NCBI GenBank assembly: GCA_026874595.1 | Contig: CM049319.1 | Location: forward strand, 14,967,601-15,031,600 | Reading direction: 5' to 3' | Length of the DNA stretch: 64,000 bases | Origin: Sipunculus nudus | Lineage: Eukaryota > Annelida > Sipuncula > Golfingiida > Sipunculidae | In this document: positions 23,070 to 35,570 of the stretch, one piece after another | How the letters are laid out: every line of letters starts with the position of its first letter | How positions within the stretch are numbered: the stretch's first letter is position 1 | The notes under the pieces: generated by a model | Told to the model about the DNA's origin: nothing | What the model saw: only the letters and a program-made list of their open reading frames with translations | The model's database searches: none | Made by a program: the position numbers and the translations under genes

Positions 23070-23290
23070 TTTCAGTCATATGGGGTTTAAGCTTACAAGA
23101 CCGATCAAGTCAGTGTCTCTCCTGTACTTCAAGCTGACCACGGTGAACTGCACGTCTGTATCGTTTGAACTTATTTAACATCGTAGTACTGCTTAGGTAC
23201 GGGGGCGTATGAGTGATGTTCCGAGCACAGAAAGGGGGCCGACCTCTAGGATAACAGCCCAAATAACCGGACTCCATTTGAGTGACCGCG
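23070..23290 (-). repeat. Module type d (A2)
   Basis: The 32-bp frame is visible with one arm mismatch: AGTCAG and CTGACC spanning 23108-23139. It is followed by the GTAGTACTGC and ACGGGGGCGTATGAGTGATG blocks in reverse order. Confidence 0.6.
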
Positions 23291-23675
23291 TATATAACAG
23301 AGATAAATAAAGGTTTTCCTATGACCATTGTGTGTACTGAACTGTTGCCTTTTGAATTGTTTACGGTAATATATGTGATATAAACTATTGATACGTCACG
23401 TGAATGCCCGTTCTCTGGACGTGATTTATGCGTCCATATACTTTTCAACAACTTTAGAACAAACCATAGAATTATTCAACTCTGTTTAGATTTACGATCC
23501 ATATAACCTAAAAAATGGATTGTTACTATATATATCCCTCCATGAACTTTAATTTAACCCTTTTTACCTTTATTTGGGTAAAATTACAAACAGACAAAGA
23601 AATAAAAAGTGACTAACCAACAACGGAAAGAAATACATATTTCTTGATGGAATTTTATAATACTAATTTTCTATA

Positions 23676-23677
23676 TT

Positions 23678-23721
<44 letters not shown>

Positions 23722-23737
23722 TAATAATGATAATAAC
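23676..23737. repeat. (TAA)n microsatellite
   Basis: TAA/ATAATG run at the left edge of the A2-specific insertion. Confidence 0.95.
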
Positions 23738-23859
23738 CAGAAAATCCTGGCATTGGAGTAGTAGTATCCCCGGACATATAAAGCGTCCCCCCTTCTAAAT
23801 AGCCACCCTTCTTCTGAAGTATACATTAACACATGACAGGGCCAAGGTCTCAAATGTTT

Positions 23860-24700
23860 GAACTTTTCCGACAGCTTGGATGAGATTGTTGTGTCAAATT
23901 TTAAGGGAAACAGATACAGTACTTTATGAGGTAAATAATGAGTTTGACCAAAATTCTGTTTCCAAAGATTTGAGAACAGATGGCACCTGTCCTTGTGACC
24001 CAAAAATTGATAAGAATCTTCACCCATTGGAGGTGAACTATATTTGCAAGAGGGAAGGCTTAGGATGTAAAGTAATCCTTAAAATGCACCTTTTAAGGAT
24101 GTGGGTCTTGTGACCTGGACCTTTGCCCTCATGACCCCAAAATCAATAGAGGTATTGCTTTTTTGAATGGCCATATATGTCATATTTGAAACTGATTTAT
24201 CAATCCAAGCTGGAGTTATCATCAGGAAATGAATTTTTGGATAGATGGTTCCTGTGACCTTCACCTTTGACCCTGTAACCCCAAAATTGATATGGATCGT
24301 CTTCTATCGATAGTTGAGTTATATCTGCAAGGAGAAAGGTCTGTGATTAAAAGTTTGGCTGAAAATGCATCCTCAATCTTTTTAAAGATGTGGTCCTGTG
24401 ACCTTGCTATATATTGTTGGGCCATATATAAGTCTAGTTTGAAATCCATAGGTAAATCCAAGCTGGAATTACTATCTCGGACCTAATTTTTGGACAGATG
24501 GCTCCTGTTACCTTCACCTTTGAACTTGTGACCTCAAAATTGATAGGGTTCTTCCTCCATTAGCAGTCAAACAATATATGCAAGATTAAAGGTCTGAGAT
24601 GAAAAGTTTGGCTGAAAATGCATCAACAATCTTTTTAAAGATGTGTCCTGTGACCTCACCTTTGACCTCGTGACCCAAAATCTTGCTTTTTCAATGGAGC
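23860..24700 (-). repeat. AGGTCA-type tandem repeat (A2)
   Basis: Repeated phrases such as CCTGTGACCTTCACCTTTGA and AAAGATGTGGTCCTGTGACC. On the minus strand these read as AAGGTGAAGGTCAC and related forms of the repeat at 42.0-43.2 and 53.6-54.4 kb. A1 lacks this block. Confidence 0.7.
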
Positions 24701-24849
24701 CTATGCTACTAGTAGTATGATATACTCATATCACTGCGCCGGACCAGCTTTTAGCATGGAATAGTGATATATTGCACAATTTACAGGGGACAAACGTTTC
24801 GGGATTTTTCAATCCATTATGGTACCTAAAGTGCCTATAATTTAGTCCT

Positions 24850-24935
24850 TGTACTGCATATTTCCTTTTATTGGTCAGCTGTGCACGCCAGAGAGACTGA
24901 CCGGTCACTGACCTGTGCTAACAATCTGGTTATGA
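24850..24935 (+). repeat. Module type e (A2)
   Basis: GGTCAG and CTGACC arms spanning 24873-24902 with an 18-bp spacer, as in A1. Confidence 0.55.
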
Positions 24936-25497
24936 GAGAGAATATACACATAAATGCCCTTGTTGGATACCTAAACTTACATGCAGTAAAGTGCAGAAGG
25001 GTAAGAGGAAAACAAAAGTGGGCGCTATGGTTACCTTCAAGGCCACACCACCAAAAATTGTTCTACGGAATACAGCTGACCCTTTCCTCACTTATCAATG
25101 TTTTGACAAATGAGCACAAAGTCCCCGATATTAAAGTTGGTAATTCCTGATCTTGTATCAATATCTTTAAAAAAATCACTACATGTACTAAAATGTAATA
25201 TTGTAATTCATAAAGGTAAATATAATAAATTAAACGTTGTAAATTTTTTTAATTGTACTTCATTTTAAGAATTATTGCACAAGTTTGTACCCGTATTGCA
25301 AGTTGGTGAAATTTCGGACGTTTTGTCACAATCCCCCTCTTCTCAACATTTGGCCATAAAGTCCATAAAGCATATATTTGGCGTGGCCTATGTTATTCAA
25401 AGAACCTGGCAGGCTAAAATTCCTTCGTTACTCATTAAACTTTATAAATATTATCATTTTAGTGATATCTTAACAATAAAAGTTTCCTCGGAAATAA

Positions 25498-25503
25498 GAC
25501 CTT
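25498..25503. other. Empty site of the LTR retrotransposon
   Basis: GACCTT followed by GTTGGTTTTAAG matches the joined flanks of the A1 insertion (GCCTT then GTTCATTTTAAA). A2 therefore never carried the element. Confidence 0.8.
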
Positions 25504-25784
25504 GTTGGTTTTAAGAATTATTTTTTTGTCTACGTAATGATCTACCCTTATGACAAATCGTTGGAATGCATACTCATATCAAATGTTTTCTACTTTCAAA
25601 ACTTATACCGTCTCCTCTATGCGTTAGTGAGTTACGTTACATGATACATCACACCTTACGAGGACAAGAAAACTGGCAAAATACAGGTTAAATACACCTA
25701 AGGTAAACACTTTATAATGTATGTTAAGAGCTGTCTGATTGTGAACTGAATTAACAAATATGGCATGCATATGAATTAACATTA

Positions 25785-26120
25785 AATCATCATCATCTTT
25801 CATCAGATAAATATCATTAATCTCAACATCAATTTCATCATCATCAAGATCACCATGAATAACGGTTTCATGATCACCATTAACATCATCACCGATATTA
25901 TCGTCATTGATTTTCATCATGGTCAGTATTACCATCACCAGGATCATCATCAATATCATCATCATAAGCATCATCATAATCATTCACAACAACAACACCA
26001 CCACCATCATTTGAGACCACGTCCTTATATATCATTGATATCATCATTATCTGCTTTAGACCATCATCACTTGTATTATCAGCATCAGCATCATTATTTA
26101 TGTTATAGTCATCATTAACA
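25785..26120. repeat. Imperfect (TCA)n tract (A2)
   Basis: Counterpart of 17750-18250; shorter. His/Asp-rich frames across it are artefacts. Confidence 0.85.
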
Positions 26121-26339
26121 AAATAAACATGTTTATTGTCATCATTACGTTAATCTTTGTGATGAAGATCTCCATCAACATCAAGAAACTAAGGAAAGAG
26201 AGGCAGACTCTGAGATGGTGCAGTTTTCCCACTGAACCAATCATGGTGTCACACATATAGGCATCCCCAGTCTGTTGCTCACCTTGGACAGGTATATTTT
26301 ACACAAACATAATTACCGTTTATTGATTTGTTTCCAAGA

Positions 26340-26490
26340 ATTTCCCTCGTCTCTTGACGTTAATTAACCCAGGTAGGTCAGTCTGTTGTCTGTTGATCAG
26401 TCTGCGGGGTCACGTGGGTGCAGCCCCGTCAACTCTAGCCGCTGTGACGTCACACTGTATGCGTTGCTAGTGGCTCACCGAAAAAGTGGT
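26340..26490 (+). promoter_or_regulatory. Module type f (A2): TTAATTAA plus CRE
   Basis: GTTAATTAAC, TAGGTCAGTCTGTTG, GGGGTCACGTGGGTGCA and TGACGTCA (26445-26452) in the same order as in A1. Confidence 0.6.
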
Positions 26491-26749
26491 TAATTTTAAT
26501 CATGTTATGTATCATATGATACAAATATTTTTTTCATAGACTCTCATGCTTTCTCAAGATTTAAAAAGCATTTAAAAATGAAACATTCTTTTATTTCAAA
26601 GTTGATTCTGTATATACCAAGAAACGAAAAGGTTTACTTATTTACCCTCTTCTATTTTCGACTGTGCTTCCCCCCCCCCTCCCCCCCGGCATAACCTCAA
26701 ACCTATCTTCAGCGCCTTCAGGCCAAATTGCTTGTAACAATTATATCCC

Positions 26750-26900
26750 AATGTGACTGCCCTCTCTGTTCTCGGACCATTACCCATACACTTAAGTACG
26801 TCATCAGTTGCATGGAAGCACTGTCCGGTTCATAATGGTCAGTCCTAAGTGCAACACAGAAACTGACCGTGCCACATGTCACGGCTGTTGGACCTGTTTC
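26750..26900 (+). repeat. Module type g (A2)
   Basis: GACTGCCCTCTCTGTTCTC to GGTCAG-N20-CTGACC at 26837-26868. Nearly identical to the A1 copy. Confidence 0.65.
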
Positions 26901-27924
26901 CAGATGGATAACTTCCAGCAGATATGCGCACTTAAAGATGTTAATATACGTTTACCTGACACGCTTAAGTAGGTAAACTATGAAAACCTTCATAACTTAT
27001 ATTTAACAGTTTATCACAATTAGTGACAATATAAAAATAAATTTATACAAGGCTATATTAGGCAGTCATGGCCAAATGGGGACAAAAAGACCAGTGTTGT
27101 ATAATAGTCATATCAAAACCTTACCACGATTAGAATTGTTATTTAATTCTGACGCATTTTTAAAATACTATGTAGGCGGGATGTTTTAAACATGTAATTT
27201 CGTCATCATATAGATATCCCAAAGGTAGTAAATATGACAAATTAATACGAGTTCAAACTGGATTATCCTCACTGGACCCCATACCAATCCTATTCGATCG
27301 GCCTCTTTAACCGGATCCACAGTTTAGGACTGTAACGATTCCCCCAGCGCACCGATACATCGCGATACAAAGTCGAATATCGTACCGGTATCGTGAGGTG
27401 TCCCTGTATCAATACGCTGACGATATTTGATCATCCAATGAGGAGTGATATCTGACAATTAAAATGTTTCCCAGGATTATATATGAGATCAAAGGTGTCA
27501 TTTATCTGGTTAGAAACGAGCCAAGCTGAACGGTATTCTAATCTCTAATCGTTTAGTAAATCGATTTTTCTTGATATGGTTTTGGAATATATTTGTTAAA
27601 AAGCTTATTTACGTTTCTATATTCAAGGAAAAATTCGGTTTTGAATTAAAATGTTATTGTATCGTATTATGTAACGTATCATGAGCAACGAATCGGGATA
27701 CGTATCGTATCGTAAAATATTGTATCGTGGCAGTCTTAATCCGCACCAACATTTAATGAGGTCCTGCCAGGCCTTTGTCCGGTTCCACCATAAAGTTTTT
27801 TTTTTTTTTTGGAATTCGCTTCCATTGTTATTACATAAACACTTCTAACAGGCAAACGAACAAACAGAGATGGATGGAACATATCCTTGACGAAGGTAAT
27901 ACATTACAAAAACGCATGTAGTGC

Positions 27925-28060
27925 AGGTTTCGCATCCTCATGCAGGACAACAGGGAATGGGCCTTTTAGTTCGCATTGTTTCATACAAAATGGTAGCGTG
28001 TCGTGACTTAGACGGTATGACCTGGAACTCTTCCTAGACTAAGGATACTCTCCATTATCA
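27925..28060 (-). repeat. Module type h (A2)
   Basis: The reverse complement shares AGGAAGAGTTCCAGGTCATA, CACGACACG, CTACCATTTT and AAGGCCC with 61985-62130 and more weakly with 38440-38600. It closes the A unit before module a of A3. Confidence 0.5.
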
Positions 28061-28500
28061 TCCTTCAAATTTGGTAATTCGTCACATCCTTCAAATCAAG
28101 AAGTGCTATATTAAAAAAGTGCTTTAATACTTAGGGTTGTCGTGTGACACCCACAAACTGATTTTAACTGTCTGTCTATTATAAAATGTATATTATAAAT
28201 ATATGCATACACATTGAATGAAAGAAAAGAAAATATATTTATTGGAGCGACTGAGGTATTCAATTTGTAACCACTACAGGTATTCCAACGTATGGAATGC
28301 CGAATGCAATAAAGAATAGTTTAAAATAAATAAATATAAAAAGCAACTTGGCCGATGGGGTAGTCTGAAATCGTAGGGTGTAGAATGGATTCTTATTCGA
28401 ATTACCCCAGAGAGGAGGATGGGGGTAAACCGAGTCGATTTCAGATTACTTACATCCGCCCCGCCCCTTATCTGATATTGTTACCCCGGGGTAAAATGGT

Positions 28501-28775
28501 TTTACTTTAGCCCACTAGAGGTCATTACAGTCACCCATGCAAACTGTCCAGGAAAGCGCTCAAGTGTGCACAGAACTAACATTCAACATTGATCTGGTAA
28601 TGTTTAAACACCCACACACCAGTATAAGGTCACTGCCCATCATGTTCTTAGCCCATCGCCAGTACACTCCAGTACGTCACCAGTACTACAGTGGCAACAG
28701 AGGTCATTCATTTAAACCCAAGTAGTCCATAACGGTCAGCGGTGAGTCCAAGGAAGACACTGACCATGTCACTCC
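28501..28775 (+). repeat. Unit A3 stub: module type a
   Basis: A third forward start of the unit. It carries CCCACTAGAGGTCATTAC, CACTGCCCATCATGTTCT, AGTACGTCACCAGTAC and GGTCAG-N20-CTGACC at 28734-28765. Similarity to A1/A2 stops near 28775, marking a breakpoint. Confidence 0.65.
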
Positions 28776-29329
28776 TCTGAAGCTAACACACACTGTACCT
28801 ATCTTCGAAGTTTGGAGCAAACATTGGACTTTTTTTTCTTGGATTTTTAATCTTAAACATATAACACAGTTCCTTCAAATAAACCAAAGAAGTTCATAAC
28901 ACCTTTATTATTATATTCCTTCTAGTTTTTTTTTAATTTTTAATTTTTTTTTCTACTAACTTAAGTACAAACTAAGTTAGTATGTACATCATTCTGCAGA
29001 ATTCCGTTCCGGTTTCTGATTACGTGACAGGGCTTACACGCGATAATTCTGGCGTAATCTGTGCTTGGTGTATCACTCCTGCGTGTCCTGGTTGTGTGTC
29101 ATCCCTATTGGCATTGCTGGGTCATCACACCGAGGATCCCCCCAAAAGCACACTCGTTTGTGAGTGAAACACGACTGTTGGGCACAGTCTCCGAATTAAG
29201 CCTGCAGAGCGCTCACCCTCGGTGAGGCCGACCGTGAAAAATCTCATCGCCCCCGCTGCGATTCGAACTGACGATCTCCCGGCTTTGGGCTCTGTGCTCT
29301 AGCCCTGAGCCATAGAAGCCGGTTTCCTG
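28776..29329. other. Inversion junction between A and B units
   Basis: Forward units end and inverted units begin here. The junction holds AT-rich sequence, a hairpin CTAACTT/AAGTTAG at 28956-28980 and a tRNA-derived SINE. Confidence 0.55.
28985..29322 (-). mobile_element. tRNA-derived SINE (minus copy)
   Basis: The minus strand begins GGCTTCTATGGCTCAGGGC, a tRNA-like head with an A box (TGGCTCAGGGC). About 45 bp on is a B box AGTTCGAATC (29260-29269). The body (CTCTGCAGGCTTAAT, CACTCACAAACGAGTG, CTCGGTG, GACCCAGCAATG) is shared with 36155-36380. A 61-codon frame across it is incidental. Confidence 0.8.
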
Positions 29330-30184
29330 ACCTGTTTTGACTGGACTCTTGTGCCCTGGATGGATTAATCCACTCATCAAGATTAAGTGTTTATCAGTTG
29401 TTCTTTACATTTTTCAAACTTCTTTACCGATTGTCCAAACCCCTTTTATATACAAATGACAGCGCTATAGTGTATTTAAAAGAAAGGTGAAAAAAAAACA
29501 ATTAATAAAACAATGATAATACCACTGGCTGTGTAACCAGACAAAAGAGAGATTAAGTATATTGATCTATATATTGTCGGACCCAGGAACGGATAGATGA
29601 TAAATGATAAATGATAAAGATTGGAAGGAGGGTTGGGCTGTACCCTGGCCCCAATGATCAAGGGAATATTCCGTTATCTGACGTCCAGTTACTAAAGATA
29701 ATCTGTTGAAGCTTTCATAAAAATAACGTCGATCCCACGGTTTACAGGCTGTTCATTTTATTTATATGAACGTGTTTACAACCATTTTGAAAACCCGTCC
29801 AAATAATCCAAACACATTCAACAACGACATCATTCGACATGTCCGACTGCAAATGGCGAATTGCCAGTAGAAATCTTTCAACCTCAGCACTTATGCGACC
29901 AACTACCTTGCTTTGCCTGTTTACATGATATTTTCTATATGTCAATATGGGCGCAACGATAAACAAGGTTGTACACCCATGAGACGTTATAAGCACAGAT
30001 TATATCAGGAATCACTCACAGTCCATTAATATGTACACAATATAAGCCAGAAATCACATAACTTCTACAGATGAGGCAGGTGAATAGCTGGCTTTAAGCG
30101 TGTATTATTCTGTTTCCCAGATTGTTTAGATTCGAAGAAGTCAAGGAGGGTGGGGGCGCTCCCTGATACCGGAAATGGGTACGA

Positions 30185-30360
30185 CGTACAGCCGTGACAC
30201 ACAACCTGGTCAGTTTCTTTCTTGCACTCAGGACTGACCATTATGTACCCAACAGCTTCATACACCGGGACTTATTGCAGAGGGTGACACCGGTTTACTG
30301 CAGTGTACGAGTTATGGTCCGAGAACAGACAGGGTAGCGACCTCTATAGGGCATATCGGT
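30185..30360 (-). repeat. Module type g (B1) with CTCF-like core
   Basis: On the minus strand a CTCF-like core CCCTATAGAGGTCGCTACCC (30332-30352) is followed by TCTGTTCTCGGACCAT. The frame GGTCAG-N20-CTGACC lies at 30208-30239. This links core and frame in one module. Confidence 0.65.
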
Positions 30361-30721
30361 AACAATAGAGGGAAAGACTGGGCAGACATCTTGCATAATA
30401 ATTACAGAGTCGTAAGGCCAAAAAAAGGTTTAGTTCTAACTTTTTTTCAGAAATCAGTGCGGGCGGGCGATATTTTATTTTTTTTTACTTTTTTTATATG
30501 TTTCGATAAAAATGTCATATGATTAGGGAAAAGCAGGAAAATAACAGAATTGTTTTGCTGGGGTGGGGGTCGTCATCAATGCATCAGTTGCCTTTGCAAA
30601 ATTTTTCTGCCCTTCCCCTCCCTTGTGTTTAGCTTGTGTTAGCTACTATGGTGACCATTATGACGTCGAAATGTTATATAGGCCTGCACTTAGTTCCAAA
30701 ATACTAATAATGCGACATATT

Positions 30722-31310
30722 GATTCATCAATAATCATATTGATACTTTCATAGCCATCGATTATCATTTTGATACTTATGATTATCGATGGCTATGAAA
30801 ACGATCAATATGAGTATCAATGGTTCTGACAAAAAATCAATATAATTATCCATTTCTATGACAAGAATCAATCTAATTATCGATGTCTATGACAAGAATC
30901 AATATGATTATCCATAGCCATGAAAAGGACCAATATGATTATCAATGGCTTTGACATTGATCAATATGATTATAGATGGCTCTGAAAAGAACTTATATGA
31001 TTATTGATGGGTGTGACAAGGATTAATATGATTATCGATGGTTATAACAAGGATCAATATGATTATCGATGGTTATAAAAAGAATCAATATGATTATTGA
31101 TGGCTTTGACAAAATCAATATGATTATTGATGGTTGTGACAGGATTCAACATGATTATCCGTGGCTATGACAAGGATCAATATGATTATCAATGGCTCTG
31201 ACAAGAATCAGTATGATAGTTGATGGTTTTGACAAGAATCAAAATGATTATCGATTGCTATGACAAACATCAATATGATTATAATTTTATTATCGATGGC
31301 TCTGCCAAGG
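30722..31310 (+). repeat. 31-bp minisatellite (B1), about 19 units
   Basis: Repeats of GATTATCGATGGCTATGACA followed by AGAATCAATAT with drift. It begins with a near-perfect inverted pair of units (30750-30797). Units are mostly monomeric here, unlike the two-unit pattern at 43-57 kb. Confidence 0.9.
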
Positions 31311-31779
31311 ATTAGCAAATAAAAAAGTGGTATAACAACATAATATATATAATATATCTAATCTCTATCGCAGGAAAACAATGCGGCAATACCGTCAAGC
31401 AGTTATTTGGTATATATAGTACTTCTCACGAGGTATAAATATTTTATTATACTCTTATGTTTTAATTATTAAATATTTTCGTGAATGTCACCCAACTACC
31501 TTCATTTTAGAAGCCCTGGGGCTTAACGGATGGATCGGACATAGAAAACATTTTAAAAGTATATTCAAGAGTAAATCATGTTGAGTGAAGGCATGGGCGT
31601 TCATGGGACGTGTGTTCCCCCCCCCCCCCCCCCCCCATAGCTTGTATTACATATATTATATATATAACAAGTAGCGATACAATAGGCACCAGTGCAGCAC
31701 ACACAATAATCGTGGGAAAACCTATGTCCCTGTTGTATTCGCGGAGACGCGAATAAGTCCGGTTATTCGGGCTGAAACT

Positions 31780-31985
31780 ATGATAGTCCCAGAGGTCGGT
31801 CCCCTTCCTGTGCTTGGAACATCATTCATACACCCCCTACCCAACCAGTACTACGGTGTTAAATAAGTTCAAATGATACAGACGTGCAGTTCACAGTGGT
31901 CAGCTGCAAGAACACGATAGACACTGACCTGATCAGTCTTTTTAGCTGACACCCCTATATGACTGAAAATGGACTCTTCCAAATT
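31780..31985 (+). repeat. Module type d (B1)
   Basis: CCCAGAGGTCGGTCCCC, CTGTGCTTGGAACATCA, CCAGTACTACGGTG and GGTCAG-N20-CTGACC at 31898-31929. Confidence 0.65.
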
Positions 31986-32639
31986 TAAAAATCAATGATT
32001 CCTAGGAAGTTTCAAAATGGGTATTTGTTTTAGGCTAAAATAGGGTCTTATTATAAATATGTGTTGAAGGAAGATTAATTTTTTTTTTATCATTTGATTA
32101 TAAATTTTCAAGGGTGATTTGGGGACAACTATATAGCTGTGAGATTTGCGTTCCGATTCTTCCCTACGTCTGTATTCGAGCACCATGTATTTTTCTTGCT
32201 TAACAGGTAAAATAAAGCATATAATAACAAAAGAAATTGTACCGATTTTAGTTATATCATTTTCTTGAAAAGGATATCCGAGTGTCTGGTAAATTTCTAC
32301 TGACAAAATTGACCAGCACAGAAAATAACAGATGACATACGCCATGCCAATGGGCCCTAATCAACTGAAGGGTCAAACTACGCTACAGTATATAAGTCTA
32401 GGAGAATATTCGCTAAACTTTAATGGCCATCTATTGGTGGAATGGTAATATTTATGTATTAATTATATATGTATGTATTTATGTATATTCGGTACTGTAA
32501 CTTAAAAAATGCAGGCCATTTCCACTTAAAAATTTCAGTCAAGATAGCCCTCATTGTTTTGGTCCTCTTTGAAGAATTTAGAAATCAAATGGACATGACA
32601 CAAACAGTTGATTGTAGTTCGCTCTTCATTTCTCAGATG

Positions 32640-32930
32640 GCAGCAGGGCGATGGTCTGCAGTTTCTGAACTTGTCGTTTCCCAAATGTTCCACGTTTGGC
32701 CATCAGGGGTCGTTGCTCGCTGTATCAGCCCATCCCATGACTGTGATACATGCGTCCTTGATCTAGGACAACTGTACTGACCTGACCTGACACTGTGTGG
32801 GAGTTCCTGGAAGGTGGTCACACCCCCCAGTTCATATGATTCCAGTCTGGTCAAACTGAGATTATAACAGCGAAATGACCACGGGGCAGAGAAGGTCACA
32901 ATCGATACTCTGTCATACCTACACAAAATG
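32640..32930 (+). repeat. Module type c (B1) with CTCF-like core
   Basis: TGGCCATCAGGGGTCGTTG at 32697-32715, then CCCATCCCATGACTGTGATA and TGTACTGACCTGACC. Inverted relative to A1 and A2. Confidence 0.6.
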
Positions 32931-32962
32931 GATTTGACCTAAGTGAACAAACCGTTCGGCAG

Positions 32963-32980
32963 TCTCTCTCTCTCTCTCTC
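32963..32980. repeat. (CT)n short microsatellite
   Basis: Short CT run with matching runs at 46810-46825 and about 58979-58992 in B2 and B3. Confidence 0.85.
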
Positions 32981-33994
32981 GATCTATCGATCAAATTATT
33001 TAACGGTTTTATTAAAGTTTTTCATCGTTTCACAAGTTTTATTTTATACGTCTCGATTGTGATCAATGAACCATAAATGAGCCAGTTTTGTCAAAGTAAA
33101 TTTAGTTTACTTTATAAAATGAAAAATGCAAATGTATGGAATTTCTACAAACGAGGAACTGGTGATGTGGTTGTCATCGGACCTGACGTTGAATTACATT
33201 AACGAAATGGAAACTAGTTGCACGGAATAGTGAGCAAGCTCCCTCGAACGATAATAACAGAAAAAACACGTAAGATAACTGCCAATGTACATTAATTATG
33301 TTCACAAATGGTTTACGGATGTTTATTTCAACGGTTTTAGACAAAAAATGCTGTTTACTTGACTTAATTCTAACTAAACTCAGTGTATTATTATCCATTC
33401 GTCGACTGATGGCTACATCACCCACCGTGCAGCCTGCTGACCATGCATGCATATAATTAAGCGGTACGGCCTTTTCACACTAGGCGGCGTGCATAGTCCG
33501 TTTCGGCCTAAAGTGTGTGTTTATAATGAATATGTTTAATTTTCATCATGGAAAGTGTCAGTGAACTGTTGGTAGGCTATAACAAGCTGTTATCAATTAG
33601 ATCGCTTTATTCACGATTTATCGCAATAATCTGATCCTTCTTTATTATCTGGTAAACTCATGCGTTTTTCGCAACACGTGAGTTTGTTGTCAACATATCC
33701 ATTCAAATGAGCAGGCTTGTTGAGAGATCCTGGCCAATAGGAAAACGGCTTGCCCAGATAACGGGGAAAAGAAGGATAGAGATCTGGGAAGCCCATTCTG
33801 AGTTGTAAAATTAGACTGTAAAGAGTTTCAGATACCGGGCAAGTAGTATTTTCTACCCAAACTTGTTAAAAAATATACATGGAAGGAAATTATGTATCAT
33901 TTACACCCTTTAGTCACTTTTCATCGAAAATTTCGGTCACGAATTTTTTTTTGCGGGACGCGTATTTTGCATTTCGGAAAATGAATTTTTTTTT

Positions 33995-34115
33995 CAAAGC
34001 ATTCAGTAGCAGAGCACTTCAGTCTTAATTCAGACTATAGTGGTGTGGAGGTACATACGGTTGGTCAGCGACCTCTGGTGTTATTTTTGTTACTGACAAA
34101 ATGATCGGAGAGAAG
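33995..34115 (-). repeat. Module type b (B1)
   Basis: The minus-strand core AACACCAGAGGTCGCTGACC lies at 34063-34082, followed by a match to the TTTGTCAGTAAC phrase of 7817-7829. The CRE half seen in A is missing. Confidence 0.55.
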
Positions 34116-34704
34116 TCTGTCTCGTCTAAAGCAACCCCCACGAAGAGGCTATATCTACTGAGGCACAATTGACATAACCTAGGGAAAATTATTTGTATGG
34201 AGAATGGGCTGCAAAATGTTCAAGTTAAAAACTGCAGGTTTTTCTAAAAAAAAGTGTTCAAGTTAAAAACTGCAGGTTATTCCTCGACATTCAGTTATGG
34301 GGAAAAAAACTGATAAACCATGAATAGTATAATGTATCGAAATATTCTTTATCCTCTCTTTCCGGGAATATAAATATCCGTATATATGTAATTTTAATTC
34401 TGAGTCGATTGTTTTATTCTTTTCTAAGTAAAAAAATATATTCAATAAAAAAATAGGAGAAAAAGATAATAGAGGTTGCAGCAAAATGCAACTTAGTTGC
34501 ATCTTAAAAGAGGAAGTGGAATTTTTCCTGTGGGTCCGTCATGGCGAATAAGAATGTTTTATGTTACAAAAAAAAATATGTATAAGTCTATATCAATATT
34601 TTATAATTTAAATTTCACCCAAGAAAATGACATTTTCTCCACATTTAGACGATATGTAAAGTGTATGTCAATTTCTAAGAGGTGACTAATTGTTTGTTGT
34701 CTTT

Positions 34705-34975
34705 CTCGGACTCACGACTGACCCTTATGAACTTCTTGGGTTTAAATGTATGACCTTTGTTGCCACTGTAGTACTGATGACGTACTGGAGTGTACTGGTG
34801 ATGAGCTTAGAACATAATGGGCAGTGACCTTACACCGGTGTGTTGGTTGTAGCGGTGGTTGGTCATTACCAGATCAATGCTGGTTGTTTGTTCTGTGCCC
34901 ACTGGAGCGCTTCCCTGGTCAGTTTGCACGATGTCACGCTAGTGACCTCTAGTGGCCAAAAATGAAACCATTGTA
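34705..34975 (-). repeat. Module type a (B1)
   Basis: On the minus strand TGGCCACTAGAGGTCACTA (34940-34958) is followed by the CACTGCCCATTATGTTCTAA and ACGTCATCAGTACTAC blocks and GGGTCAGTCGTGAGT. The second arm of the 32-bp frame is lost. Confidence 0.6.
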
Positions 34976-35394
34976 GTGATATCAGATTACCTGTTGTCCC
35001 GGGGGGCCACACTTTGGAATACCTAACGCCACATCACATTTTAATATTTTGCTTGTTTGAACACAAAAATAAACTTTTGTTTCCAAATATTACCAACACA
35101 ATAATTATGTAGAAACTATTTTAATGGTGTATGGATGCCAAGTGAAAGACAAAATTATTACCAGTTCGAAAGTTAAGCCACGTGCATTTACTAGACGGAC
35201 AGACAGACGACGGACAAAGAGTGATCGCTAAAGCTCAGATGACTTACAGTCAGCTGAGCTAAAAAAGGGAGCCAGAGATTAAAAAAAACATTTATAAATG
35301 CGAAAATAAAATCAAATAATATGAACATCCCAAATATGTTGCCTTCCAAGGACATGCATACATATTATATAAGCAGATTCAGTGTACTGATTTG

Positions 35395-35570
35395 AACTCA
35401 TTAATTTCTTTCGTCTCTAAGCGTTAATTAACCCAATTTGACAGTCTGTTGTTGTCTCATCTGCATGGCCTTGCTATGTCTCCGGGGTCACGTTGGTGCA
35501 ATCCTGCCAGGGGTGATGACTGTGACGTCATGTTGACTCGAACACTGTTTCTTGGTGGTTCACCAAAACT
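35395..35570 (+). promoter_or_regulatory. Module type f (in B1, forward)
   Basis: GTTAATTAACCC, CAGTCTGTTGTTG, GGGGTCACGTTGGTGCA, TGACGTCA (35523-35530) and TTGGTGGTTCACC. It is oriented opposite to the rest of B1 and lies within the B1-only stretch. Confidence 0.6.

Larger units (their letters stand above)
20461..28500 (+). repeat. Duplicated unit A2
   Basis: Direct tandem copy of A1 without the LTR retrotransposon. It has its own insertions: a MITE (22311-22534) and a TAA microsatellite plus AGGTCA-type repeats (23676-24715). Modules a, b, c, d, e, f, g and h occur in the same order as in A1. No gene is seen. Confidence 0.75.

Noticed and set aside
29240-29322. A functional tRNA gene on the minus strand.
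   Set aside because: A and B boxes exist but the cloverleaf is degraded and the body continues as a SINE shared with 36155-36380.
31992-32345. A 117-codon minus-strand frame in B1.
   Set aside because: The colinear regions in B2 (45.9-46.2 kb) and B3 have lost it through indels, and no domain is visible.
32633-32926. Module c as a coding exon (97-codon minus frame).
   Set aside because: The corresponding frames in A1, A2, B2 and B3 are not kept open; conservation is at the DNA blocks, not the codons.
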